From contig JAANDG010000655.1 in assembly GCA_036852015.1 (NCBI GenBank), positions 1 to 64,000 on the forward strand: 64,000 nucleotides of DNA, read 5' to 3'. Made by a program: the position numbers and the translations under genes. Within the stretch, counting starts at the first letter, position 1, and each line of letters begins with the position of its first letter. Source of the DNA: Pelodera strongyloides (taxonomy: Eukaryota; Nematoda; Chromadorea; Rhabditida; Rhabditidae). Positions 1 to 12,036 of the stretch are shown in pieces. Below the pieces are notes generated by a model. That model worked only from the letters and a program-made list of their open reading frames with translations. It was not told the origin of the DNA and did no database searches.

Positions 1-1763
1 AACGCGGCACTTTCGGTCTTACTGTACCCCGCCTTCGCCTGAAGAAAACAGCCCCAAAAAATTGTCGAGATGGATGGCACTTTCGCGTACTTTCGCCTGC
101 GAAAGTGCGACATAAATACTCTATCAAAAAAATTTGGGACTGTTTTCTTCAGGCGAAGTAAGACAAATATTTTTTTCATCATAGTATAGTGATTCCGGTT
201 TTTTTGCGGCAAATTTAAATTGCCGCCCATGGGTTAATACGCACGAAACGCGGCACTACCCCGCCTTCGCCTGAGTTGACTTTCGCGTACTTTCGCCTGC
301 GATGTAAAATGACTTGATCATGGACAGCGGTTTGTCATTTTCGCAAGCGCGAATCGCATACATGGAAATCCCATTACTTACGATTCTTTGTGAGATTTGG
401 TCGCGTCACAATTTTTGTCTGCGTATACGTTACGTTTATGCTGATGCCGGTTGGTGGCGTAGTTTATTCGGTTGTTATCACTGATATTTTTTGAATCTTA
501 ATCCATGTTACCTTCAGATCGATGGTGTTGACGATTTATGTGGTTTCCAGCTTCTAGCAACATCGGTTATCACTTTGGATGTACAGCTTATCATAACACG
601 ATTAAAGCGATTATTGTCACTCGTTATATTTAATATTGCATTCGCGAGGCATGTGGTATATTGTTTCTGATTATTATTGGTTCGGAATAAAATAATTTGC
701 AGTTGAGGGAGTCTTATTATCTTTCTGGATGTTACGGTATATCATTGGTATTCCGTGTGCCTATCTTGTGTTAATTTGTCAGTTGTGCATGCGCGCCTAT
801 ACCAGTTCTTGTCCCTACCAGTCATTCGTATGCCACCGTTGTTTTCAGCCTATGTGCCTTTATGTTAGAAGTGAGTGCAATTTTGAATAGAACTCTGTTG
901 TGTTTCATACAAAGTGTATGCCTTTATGAGAAGTATTTTTGACAGACTTGTGTAGAGTTTAATAAGTCTTACAATTAGGTACTACAAGTCTTACAATTAG
1001 GTACTACTGCTACACCATTTCATGTTTTCCTTATCATATGAGTAAACTATGAGTTGAAGCTGTGAGGCCTAAGGATATGTGAAGCGAGCCAGCATTAAGT
1101 CAGTAAGATAATGTCTTAGCTGTGTTTTAGTAAGTTTCAAGTGTTTTAAAACATATTTATTTATAAAATAATAATAAGGGAGGTATAACATAGCACAATC
1201 AAATAGCGATAGGATAACTCGCATAACAACAAACTAAATTTGAGTAGCCTTTCTAATGAGGCGCAAGCAATTGCTTTTCATGCGAGAATTAGTTGTGAAC
1301 GAGGTGAGATCCTTTCTACAACTTCTGTTAGTACTTCGTCCAATCATTGATTGTACGACCATAGCTAAGGAAAACGTGCGGACTACAACCTTATCTTACT
1401 CTACATATGGTAAAAACCCTACATTACAAAGGGACTACGACAAGGGGAGGGAAGCAGGCGCCTCTAAGAATTCAACATAACACGAATTCGATTCGGCGAT
1501 AAAACATAAATAAGTACAGCGGATGGAGACTATGCTTGTTAATTGGTCGATCGAGTTGATAGATGATCTCCAACTCCAGCATCGTCTTCGAGTGAGAACA
1601 AATAAGCGGACCTAAAGAACAAAGAAGATTTCAATTTTCAGTTTAGGCTCAGTTGATGTGGATCAATACATCTAGACACATCTAAGTAGTGAGACGCGTA
1701 AGCCGCGTCGTATTTCTATAATATGGGGCAGTCATTAGTTATGCTGAGCTCACAATACCCATC
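1..1763. other. Noncoding left flank with small foldbacks
   Basis: No convincing exon was found. Bases 33-158 form a foldback: the arm CTTCGCCTGAAGAAAACAG returns inverted near 140-158. Inside it is a second small palindrome built on GCACTTTCGC/GCGAAAGTGC. A related fragment recurs at about 245-310, and a similar arrangement of CGAAAGT motifs lies at 8010-8220, so this is a dispersed repeat. The open frame at 1256-1480 lacks splice or homology support. The rest is AT-rich sequence lying 3' of the membrane-protein gene that ends at 1764. Confidence 0.6.
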
Positions 1764-4700
1764 CTATATGCCACCGCGTCCTCCACGACCACGTCCTCTC
1801 CCGGCGCGGCCTCCCGGTCCATTGCGTGCGCCAATGATCTTGCCACTCGGCAACACCTTCTTTCCGGGCTGGGACTTCGGACCGCTCACATTCTTCTGCT
1901 CACTCTTCTGTACGCTCTTCTGGACCTGGACAGTCTTCTGGACAGTCTTCACAACGCTCTTCTGGTCGGTCTTCGGCAACACGGGCTTCTCCGTCTTCGG
2001 CTTCTGTGCTGGTACATCGGGTTTTTTACCAGTGGTCGGCGTCGGCACGGTCTTCTGCACACTCGTTGCCGCTCTGGTTTTCTTAGCCACTCTTCGCAGC
2101 TTTTTCGTGATGGTCTGCTGCAAATAACGCGTTAGGGTTTCGAGTTATTCGGTGCAATAATTAGTGCCAAACGATCCTAGGCGATTCACGCAAAAAAGGT
2201 ACCGGGCCAAAGAATTTGGGTACTATTGTACTTTACGTGCCGCAGTGGGGTCAAAAAAAACTTTTCCTTAAGAACTTCCTATAATATGTAATTGACCATG
2301 CTGATTCCGAAAAAGTAGGTCACTTAGCGCCTAAGGGCTTCTTTAGGACGTTAGCGCCTCTAAAAATATTTTTGCTCCAAACAACTACCATTACAATACG
2401 AGGAAACTATGTGAACTAGTCTTGATGTCTACAAACTACCAAAGAAAATGCAGAAAAAACGTTCTAAGTTAGTACACACCTTGGATTTCTTGGCCTTCTT
2501 GGTCTTCCTGGTGTTCGTCGCTCCCGACTTGGACTTCTTGGTGGTCTTGATCTTCTTGGCGGCTCTCCTCAGTCTCTTCAGCTCGAATCGCTCCGGTCGA
2601 TTTTTCCTTGTCTTGCCTTCGGCTAGCCGTCGGATAATCCATTGCATGACCTTGTCCTCGTTCGAATCGGCCTTCTTCTCCTCGCCTCTCCAAGGGTTGC
2701 ACAAATCTATAAATAGGTTAAAGGGAATATGTAGGCCCTTTTTGAAGTTAAGCTGTATTAATAGAATGCGTGTTGCCCATTAAGGAAACAATAACAAAAG
2801 TTGTCTACAATTACCCACTTAAAAGAAAATCAATTACAAAGCTCGCCTTTTCCAATAAACGCGTTCGAACCCTGCTAATTTGTCCGAAGAATAAATTTCA
2901 GTCTAAATCGGCAAATAGCAAGATTCAAGATGCAGCGCATTCCAATTTCGTATTTACATATTCAGTCGCCTATTTAAATTAACGTCTGGTATGGAAACGC
3001 TAGTTTCGCTTTTTTTTTGCTCATTTTGAGTGCCTACATATTCGCTTTAACATGTGATCATTTATCAGATAAAGAGAACCAGGTTATTTCATCGTCATCC
3101 GCAGAAACGGGCCCGGTTCTCAGGTTCATTTCTGAACCTGGACTGGTCATCAAACTTCCTAGAGGACGCTTTTCTAGGCTAGGAAAGTCGATTCATCTCC
3201 GGTCTCCTCCGGTTTGACCCAACTTACACTTTTGTTGGGGCGGGATAAGGGGTTCCGGGCCGTGATGGAACCAACCACCTTGTGCAACGAAACTCAACTG
3301 TTGCGCGCGGCAACAGTTTGGGGGTGTTTCCCGCAAAAGAATTTGATGCGCGCCGCAAAAGTTTTTTCACCGACCTGGTTGCCGTTTTGGGCGGGAAACA
3401 CCCCCAACTGTTGCGGAGCACCCCAAACCGTGCCGAAAAGGTGCGGAAAGGTGCGGATGCAACTGCAAAAAACGCAGCGTGTTGGATCGAACCCTACCCT
3501 TGTTAGATATTTCTCTGAACAGGCCTTAGACCACTCGGCCTCAACACATGTGAGACTGTGCTTGCGGAAAAATATTAGTACAACAACTGCACTTACGGCA
3601 GATCCTCGGAGCGCTTTAAAAAACGTTGCCGAAAAGGTGCGGAAATGGTGCGGGGCGCAAGTTGCGCGCCGCACCATTTCCGCACCTTTTCCGGAAACAC
3701 TTTGCGCGCCATTTCTATTCCGCGCGCATTTTGTTTCCCATTCCTTTGCGGCGCGCATTTTGTTTCCCGAAATGGTGCGGCGCGGAACTCATCGGCTCTC
3801 AGTGGGTGTGAGCAGGGGAATTCCTGGTGCGCCCGGTGCGCCGTGAGCCCCCCCCCCCCCCCCTCCCATATTATAATAGAACAAATAATAATCCTGACTG
3901 AACCTAGGTGGCTATAGTGGAAATTAAATAGGAAAATAAATGACAAAATAATGTGCTTACTATGGCCCCACAGATAGAGGAATGCCATGAACAGAGGTGC
4001 CCAAGTCGCGTGGAATAGCAGCGCTGCCGTCGAATAGTGGGCAAAGACTCTGCAAATAGGTTGGATGTAATTCGGCCCGTCAAATAAACTGCGTATTGGT
4101 ATCAGCCAAGTATGCTAATTGCTAATACCGTCAAAACCGAGGGGTGAACTCACCTCAACTGTTCGACGTAGTAGTCGAATTGTCCATATCTGTCCCTAAG
4201 ATGGAGCGCATTCATGACAGAATTTATGCTGAAATTGAAATATATTTTTTTGGAATGTTGTGATATCAGCCATTCTAATCCAAATGGTGGTTTCGGTTGA
4301 AGTACTGCGTGCAAAATATCGTATCTCGTTTCGCCTAATTACACAAACTTATTTATGGGCTGCAGACAGAAAGCTAGAAGTGCAATCAATGAACTATTCG
4401 GATTGGGTTATATACGTACCTCCCCATTAGACAAAGCTTTTTCCACGCAGTTTGGTCCCCGTTTAGCATCTTCATAACCTTGTCGAAGAGGATTCTGTCG
4501 GCCGTGGAGTTGCAGACATTTGCCCAGCAGTTTTCACACTGCTGGCGCATCTCCACGAACCAAACCAAGTTCTCATCCCGAACCTAAAATGTCAGAGATG
4601 GCCAACAGTTAGTTGGTGAAACCGCGATTCTTGTGGCTGACGCGTTTACGCTCTTACACGAAGTTCCTTGCAGCTTACGCAAAGATTTCACTCCAGTATT

Positions 4701-7700
4701 TTCATGCCACTTGATTATTTTAGTTAGCGAAAGTTATACTTATTTAACGCATAGTTTTTTTTTCGACTCTTCGGGTGGTATTCTGTTTGAGTCTGTAAGC
4801 TGACTTTTACATGGAAGTCAATCGCGAAGAGAGACGCGAGAAGCTAAATTTTTCTATTTACGTTTTCAATAAACTATTTTCAATTTTCTTCAATTTAAAT
4901 TTAATCATACAGATACTTTGGCAGTAGTCTTTGTCAGTTCTCTTTTTTTTTAGTTACAGTAGTATCTTCTCTAGCCTTTCTGGTGCTAAAACAGTAGCCT
5001 TAAAGCGAATATGTAGTCACTCAAAATGAGCAAAAAAAACGCGAAACTAGCGTTTCCAATGTTTCCATACCAGACGTTAATTTAAATAGGCGACTGAATA
5101 TGTAAATAGAATTAGCATGCCCTGCATCTTGAATCTTGTTATTTGTCGATTTAAATTGAAATTTGCTCAATCGGAACCAAATTTATGCAACGGTTCCAAA
5201 TTACGCGTTTACTATGGAAAAGGCGAACTTTGTAATTCATTTTCTTTTAAGTGGGTAATTGTAGACTACTTTTGTTATTGTTTCCTTAATGGGGAACACG
5301 CATTCTATTAATACAGCTTAACTTCAAAAAGGGCCTACATATTCCCTTTAACTCTTGCTTCTTACACTTACAGTAGTCGCTTCCAGTCTGTTTTTTTCTT
5401 GTTTACAGTAGTCTCTAGTCTTTTTTGGTGATTGAAAAAGAACAGTGATATTAACTCTTGCTTCTTACAGTAGTCTTTAGGCGGTTTTCATGCTTACGGT
5501 AGTCGTTAGGCGGTTTTTATGCTTACAGTGGTCTTTAGGCGGGTTTCGTGCTTACAGTAATCTCCATGTTTTTGCTTACACTAGTCTCTAGCCTGTTTTG
5601 ATAGTTGTCTCAACCCTTACTTCTTACTGTAGTCTCTAGCCAACTTTTTCTGGTTACAGTAGTCTCTAGTATGTTTTGCTGCGCTTACTGTAGTCTCTAG
5701 GTCTGTTTTGTTGCAAATAATGGTCTCTAGTCTGTTTTTGTGCTTACATTAATCGTTGTCTTTGTAACACGGTATAAGATTCAATTTATAGCTTACAAGC
5801 TTACATCTTACATACTAAGTTTTAGTTAATATTCATTTTTCATTGATTTCTTTTCCACATCATTTCGTATTTTATAGTATAATTTCTTCACTTAAAGTTT
5901 GTTTTCATTGCGCTTTTTTGTTTCTTTGAAAACATTGAGGGCAATCACAATTCTATGAATGCATTAATATCTTTTGAACTGATGGGCGAAATCGCCACTT
6001 CCATCCTTCTTCCATCAGTCCATCACTAAGTAACGTGCTTAAACTAGCCTACTACCTAGACCTTAACATGATAAACTATTCTAAATGAACTAAAAGTGAT
6101 TTCTTACACTTCTCATATTGTCGATGAGGAATCGGTCTAGGCAGGTGCCCTCCTCAATGTCCGACTGTGCCCAGTTGATCGCGGATTCGTGCGTGAGGAA
6201 GACCTTGTCGTCGATTCCCGGGCAACCTCCACAGGGAGCGCAGAACCGCAGCAGCCACTAAAGTCATGTTTTTAAAGAATATATGATTCGAGATGCAAAG
6301 ACGAAGAGGAGACTACTATAGCCATGCGGATGGGTATTAGGTTTCAGTAGTGATGAACATTGCGTAGTTTTTAGCAGTGTTTACCATACCACACCACTAT
6401 GTTCGTTTTTGTAGGCAAACACCATCCAACAATAATCTCTGATCCGCGCTACCTATGAAATACATCGTTATTTTTCTACTTTTTCATTAATTTGATTCAC
6501 TTACGTCACAGTCCTCCGACTCGTTCTCCTCAGCGACAAAGTAGTGCAGCTTTCCGACAAACTGAAATATTTGAATTATCGCAGTGATATAACGACATGT
6601 GCCCCGTGCTTTTTCTCTGCAACTACGTGAGCTTGAGAACCAGATACATGTTTGTTCTTTTGTATTGCTAGCTAAACTAGTGATACGGTCTACGTACGCA
6701 ATGTTAACTAGTAACGTATTTTTGCGTTTTCATCGGGCCCAAACAGTTTATCTCATGGGCTGAACCTAGGTATGTTATGTGTCTTACTTGCGGGAAATTT
6801 TTACATCCGAGTCCAATCCATGTGGCCGATTTCAAGACGCTAACCATCGTCTCCTGCAAAAATAATTTGTTACTTAAAGCGAATATGTAGGCACTCAAAA
6901 TGAGCAAAAAAAAGCGAAACTAGCGTTTCCATACCAGACGTTAATTTAAATAGGCGACTGAATATGTAAATACGAAATTGGAATGCGCTGCATCTTGAAT
7001 CTTGCTATTTGCCGATTTAAACTGAAATTTATTCAATCGGACCCAAATTTATGCAAGGGTTTCGAATTAGCGTTTACTATGGAAAAGGCGAGCTTTGTAA
7101 TTGATTTTCTTTTAAGTGGGTAATTGTAGACAACTTTTGTTATTGTTTCCTTAATGGGCAACACGCATTCTATTAATACAGCTTTCAAAAAGGGCCTACA
7201 TATTCCCTTTAATGGTATTCTCAAATTGGTTTGGACACCATTTTTGTGTTGCCCACCTGCCTCAGTTTTCGCATGGGTTCAATATAGCCTAGTTTGACTT
7301 GCTTCTAAATTGCAATGCTATTTTCGCCGAGGGTTGAACATAACATGTTTTGTAGGATACATTGAACATTTATAGGCATACGTAGGAGCGTCCCGCCTGC
7401 AGCCGTCAGCCTGTCACTTTTCTATGCACTCTCATAGTTCCTATTACCGATTGTTCTTTTTCTTTGTTTACTCCTCGGTTGCTTCAGTTTTCTGCAATGC
7501 ATAGTTTAATTACGTGTGTATGCATAGTTTAATTTCGTCTGCGCTACATTTTTCAAGTATTAACCTTAAGTTTTTCAGGAATCAAAAAGTCCCTCTAGTT
7601 TGGGGCGAATTCAAAAATCGATGTTTGACTGCTGGACTGATTTTTATAGTCGAATAAGTCGAATTTTAAACCGGTAGGTGTTACTTTATTCCGATTATTA

Positions 7701-10430
7701 GAATTATGTGGAATTACATTATTTATTACATATGAGCAATTTTGTTGCCGTTTGTGCAATCCACATTTTCACGTGGATTACGGTAGTGTTATTTACTGTG
7801 ATGAGAGTAGTTCTAGTTTCTGTTCTATTCTTTAAGTGGTACGCTTCCTTGACTACTTATGCTTAATTCTATATGTGGATCATTGTATTTCTAAATAAGG
7901 TGATATTGTCAAACAAGAATCTCCGGTCATATGGTGGGCGAGTACGTTCATGCCCGTCATCGGTATTTTTTATCATGGGTAATTTACTTAACTTGATAGA
8001 GTATTTATGTTACACTTTCGCGCGAATTCGCCGCGAAAGTACCATCCAAGTTGACTTTTCCATTTTCGCGCAGTTTTACATTAGGTGTATGCAAAATACG
8101 CCGCAGGTGTATGTAAATTTCTTACTGTATGTAAAATTCGAGTAGTTTCCCACTATAGAAACTGCAATAACATGGATGATACTTTCGCGTGCGAAAGTGC
8201 GCGAAAACTTAACATAAATACTCTATGAACGTTCAGGTTAACAACGTTAACTACACAAACACGGAAGAAGCTGTGGTATGGCGACGGAGAGGTGGCTCGT
8301 GGATGTTTTTGTTGTCGATTCTTTCATAATGTCAGTGCTTTCAATATAACAACTCATCTTTTGCGTTGCATTGTGCCATCACTCATCCTTCTAACTAAGA
8401 ACGTATATGTGTAGTCAGTATCGAGGGGTGGATTGTTTTAATTTTAACCTTTAACCTAAAGTTGTTTTTGTTATAGTTTATTTTATAATACTAGCGTACA
8501 GCCTACAGCCTGCTACCGTAGTCATATGGCTAGTTCACGAAATACTTTTTCTGGGGAGTTGCTTTGATTTGATCTATGACTGCACGTGGTAATTTTTACT
8601 GCATAATGAATTAGGTTGTGCATGTTTCTTAAATATAAGTTAACCAGTCGGCTCACGCCGCCTGAGGCGACTTACATGGAAATATCAAATATGATTGGTT
8701 TAGCATGGGCAAACTTATATACAAAGTTTCAAACGTATCATAATAAATTCACATAATATAAAACAATTGCATATGCATTCTTCGATATTGAGCAACGAAA
8801 CTCTTTTTATACCCGAACACAAAATTTGCATTTCGTAACGCACATCGGTATGCCAATTAGGCTAAAGTTACTCTTTTATATAATAAGATTGTTAATGTCA
8901 CGTTCGCGTTCCATTGTTCCATATGCAAGTCCATTAAGTCCGAGTTTACAGTGCCATACCATCGGTACGCCGCACAGTAATTGCGTAAATGTAGGTTTCA
9001 TGCTGCTAGGTTTATTTATATGTGGAACGCAAGTGAGGACTAGTGAACATTGATTACATTAACCTTATTTGTACACTTGGAAAACAATTACTTTTTATGC
9101 ATTAATTCTTACCTTACGTGGTTTTGTATCTGTATTTACGGGCGTTTTCATTTATGAACGGTTGGTTTTGCTTAATCGACTATCGTCGTTTTGCGGTGAA
9201 GATTTGTTGTTTTCCTTCTACGAGGCACCCTGATAGTCAAGTGTGTCGGTGTTTGTTGTTTTTGCGGTTAGTAAGAGGCTAAAAACGAACAATAGTATTA
9301 CTATTTCTTTCATTCTTGTCGTTCTCTGCCATTTACATTTACCTCATTATTCCCCGAACACTAATTTCTCTCTCACTTTGTTACCATAAACATGTGCCAA
9401 AATTACCAGGATATTTGCCGTTTATGATAGTAATCTACGGTTTTATTTGTCTGCTGGCTGTTTTGGGGCGCAAACGGATGAATAGTTTGCAAAGTTGAAC
9501 GGGAAATTTGTTGCAAAAAGTTTGCCGTTGTCGGAGTCGAACCGCGCGGTCACTTGGTTGTTTTATAACACAACGTGTTTGTAACGGTTGTCATTTTGGG
9601 ATTGTGACACAAATACAAATTGTAACAAAAATATACCGTGAACATAGTTGAAGCCTTGTGAGTGATTCAGAAGCTTTCCTTATTTTAATGTAATCTTAAT
9701 GGCACGGTTTTTCGAAGTGCTTGGCCTCATTGATGATCAATTTGGTCAAATTGGATGTAATTCATAGTTCACGCAATTCAACAACCGTTTGTTTCCCCCT
9801 ACAGTAAATGAACCTAGGTTGTTGCCCCATAGACCCGACCTTTCAAACAGTTATGCTGCTTGCAAGCTTCTCCAATTCATTCATGAAGCCTATGTTTTTG
9901 CTGCTTCCACGCCACTACTGTAGGCTACGAGGAAGAACTAATTTCGAAATTTTGCTTTTTGCAACTTTTCACTAAGCTCTTTTCACTCCTTTTACGAATA
10001 GTACTGTATATTATGAAACGAGTCCGGGTCTCCGGGTTTTTTTCATAATGAGCTGAGAAATATTTCCGTACTCAGGTACTCACCCAATCATCGTGTTCGG
10101 TAAGCGGCGGAAGTGGATCTCCGGATTTCTTACAGTAGATTTCCTTGGTCTCGTTGTACTTGATCACATCAATTACGAGGTCGCGAGTGTCCTTGAGGCT
10201 CGTTATAGTGGTTGGAAGAAGAGTGGAGACACATCGAGGATCTGCAAAGCAAATTGTAGCTTTGCGAATTACTACAAATCAAGCTTAGAACAAGTGGGTT
10301 ATTTATTAATATGCACAAAGGGTGAAACACACTGTGCAAAAAAGAATAACATCTTACCATATAACAAATCGGCGATCACGGCACCCGAACAGCACAAAAG
10401 AGCGACAGCCAGAAAGTCCAGCAATCGCAT
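1764..10430 (-). CDS. Single-pass membrane protein: Cys-rich ectodomain, Lys/Gln-rich tail, RGG-like end (10 exons, 459 aa)
   Basis: Not recognised. Exons in transcript order: 10430-10358, 10241-10084, 6853-6788, 6561-6505, 6257-6108, 4583-4420, 4195-4154, 4049-3961, 2706-2480, 2117-1764. Phases agree throughout and sum to 1380 nt. Residues 1-20 are a signal peptide (MRLLDFLAVALLCCSGAVIA). Residues about 25-237 are a Cys-rich luminal or extracellular part with clusters FCAPCGGC and CENCWANVC. Residues about 239-264 are a hydrophobic helix ending AFLYLWGH. The rest is strongly basic: an Arg/Lys stretch, then a region with repeated QK pairs (about 343-440), then a Gly/Arg end (GRAGRGRGRGGRGGI). 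The start sits directly after GGATTTAG, a likely trans-splice acceptor. Introns 2 and 8 carry a MITE close to the acceptor, and intron 5 carries a degenerate tandem array. A basic tail of this kind would face the cytosol in a type I protein; that it binds nucleic acid, lipid or a partner is only inference. The product is intact, so I take it as a real gene. Confidence 0.82.
2718..3050. mobile_element. MITE family R1, copy in intron 8 of the membrane-protein gene
   Basis: Bounded by TTAA on both sides. The ends read AGGGAATATGTAGGC and, inverted, GCCTACATATTCGCT. The interior is shared with copies at 5000-5351, 6874-7212, 20161-20527 and 27173-27536. It ends 11 bases upstream (in the transcript) of the acceptor of the exon 2706-2480. 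Confidence 0.85.
3295..3830. repeat. GC-rich foldback cluster
   Basis: Two palindromic blocks are visible. In 3295-3416 the arms are built on CAACTGTTGCG and GTGTTTCCCGC. In 3629-3695 the arm CCGAAAAGGTGCGGAAATGG is followed by its inverse around a GCGCAAGTTGCGC centre. The motif GGTGCGGAAA recurs several times between 3430 and 3790. Open frames here on both strands follow from the palindromes. The block lies in an intron (2707-3960) of the Cys-rich membrane-protein gene. Confidence 0.7.
3477..3548 (-). tRNA. tRNA-like sequence, Leu/Ser-type head (pseudogene or SINE)
   Basis: On the minus strand, GTGTTG at the 5' end pairs with CAACAC at the 3' end. The D-arm GGCCGAGTGGTCTAAGGCC is well formed, and a box-B-like GGTTCGATCC is present. 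No proper T stem or anticodon arm can be drawn, so a functional tRNA is unlikely. It lies in an intron. Confidence 0.4.
4925..5770. repeat. Degenerate tandem array with MITE inserted
   Basis: About a dozen diverged units, roughly 30 bases each, are built around CTTACAGTAGTCTCTAG plus a T-rich spacer. The array is interrupted at 5000-5351 by an R1 MITE. It fills much of intron 5 (4584-6107) of the membrane-protein gene. Confidence 0.7.
5000..5351. mobile_element. MITE family R1, inserted in a tandem array
   Basis: TTAA-bounded, with inverted ends AGCGAATATGTAG and CTACATATTCCCT. It splits the CAGTAGTCTCTAG array: array units occur on both sides (4949-4997 and from 5360). The insertion is therefore younger than the array. 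Confidence 0.85.
6874..7212. mobile_element. MITE family R1, copy in intron 2 of the membrane-protein gene
   Basis: TTAA at both ends, with inverted ends AGCGAATATGTAGGC and GGCCTACATATTCCCT. It begins 20 bases upstream (in the transcript) of the acceptor of exon 6853-6788. Confidence 0.85.
7213..10083. other. Remainder of the long intron 2
   Basis: AT-rich sequence with no coding exon that I can support. At 8010-8220 there are short CGAAAGT palindromes like those at 33-158, including GCGTGCGAAAGTGCGCG. Open frames here are short and lack splice signals. Confidence 0.5.
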
Positions 10431-10734
10431 CTAAATCCTTTATATGCATGATGATGTTCACAAATAGTAACAAGATATTGCGGAACTGAATATAACAATA
10501 TACGACCACATAGTAAACAACCAAGGACTGGAATTAAACATTTTTTTTGAAATGCGGACACTAGACATTTTTGCATATTCCTTTTGCACATTTGCATATC
10601 CCCAATATGCTAATCAGCTGCACGGACTTCCTTATATCGGGGTTGTAATTCTTGAGCCAGAGTGATGGATACGTTTCAGAGACGGAATGCGGAACGTGCT
10701 CAATATTCAACTTTGGGTTGTTTCATAATGCTCT

Positions 10735-12036
10735 TTGGGGAAGTGATATTCATTGGTGGGGAAGTGATATTCAATGGTGGGGAAGTGATATTCAATGGTG
10801 TGGAAGTGATATTCATTGGTGGGGAAGTGATATTCATTGGTGGGGAAGTGATATTCATTGGTGGGGAAGTGATATTCAATGGTGGGGAAGTGATGAATGG
10901 TGGGGATGATCAATTGGTGGGTGAAGTGATATTCAATGGGTGGGGATATTCAATGGTGGGGATATTCATTGGTGGGGAAGTGATATTCATTGGTGGGGAA
11001 GTGATATTCAATTGGTGGGGAAGTGATATTCATTGGTGGGGAAGTGATATTCATTGGTGGGGAAGTGATATTCATTGGTGGGGAAGTGATATTCATTGGT
11101 GGGGAAGTGATATTCATTGGTGGGGAAGTGATATTCATTGGTGGGGAAGTGATATTCAATGGTGGGGAAGTGATATTCAATTGGGGGTGGGAAGTGATAT
11201 TCAATGGTGGGGAAGTGATATTCATTGGTGGGGAAGTGATATTCAATGGTGGGGAAGTGATATTAATTGGTGGGGAAGTGATATCATGGTGGGGAAGTGA
11301 TATTCATTGGGGGGGAGTGATATTCAATGGTGGGGAAGTGATATTCAATGGTGGGGAAGTGATATTCATTGGTGGGGAAGTGATATTCAATGGTGGGGAA
11401 GTGATATTCAATGGTGGGGAAGTGATATTCAATGGTGGGGAAGTGATATTCAATGGTGGGGAAGTGATATTCAATGGTGGGGAAGGGGGGGAAGTGATAT
11501 TCAAAGTGATATGTGGGAAGTGATATTCAATGGTGGGGAAGTGATATTCAATAGTGGGTGGGGGGAAGTGATATTCAATGGTGGGGAAGTAATATTCAAT
11601 GGTGGGGAAGTGATATTCAATGGGGGGAAGGGATATTCAGTGTGTGGGGATGATATTCAAGTGGGGTGGGGTGGGAGTTTTATTCATTGGTGGGGAATGT
11701 TATTAATTGTTGGGAGTGTATTCATGGGGGGAAGTGATTTCATTGGTGGGGAAGTGGTATTCAATGGTGGGGGAAGTCATATTCAATTGTGGGGAAGTGA
11801 TATTCAATGGTGGGGAAGTGATATTCAATGGTGGGGAAGTGATATTCAATGGTGGGGAAGTGATATTCAATGGTGGGGAAGTGATATTCAATGGTGGGGA
11901 AGTGATATTCAATGGTGGGGAAGTGATATTCAATGGTGGGGAAGTGATATTCAATGGTGGGGAAGTGATATTCAATGGTGGGGAAGTGATATTCAATGGT
12001 GGGGAAGTGATATTCAATGGTGGGGAAGTGATATTC
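10735..12036. repeat. 21-bp minisatellite, about 60 units
   Basis: The unit is GGTGGGGAAGTGATATTCAWT (W = A or T at one position). Copies are mostly exact, with a patch of length variants near 11290-11760. Because 21 is a multiple of three, every frame on both strands stays open and yields false ORFs with 7-residue repeats. One DNA strand is G-rich and the other C-rich. The array begins about 305 bases upstream of the start codon of the minus-strand membrane-protein gene at 10430. It could therefore lie in its promoter or in the intergenic gap. Confidence 0.95.

Noticed and set aside
3214..3988. Overlapping frames up to 210 codons rich in Arg, Ala and Pro
   Set aside because: They come from GC-rich palindromes with recurring GGTGCGGAAA units inside an intron.
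10735..12036. CRISPR-like array
   Set aside because: Units are directly adjacent with no unique spacers, and the genome is eukaryotic.
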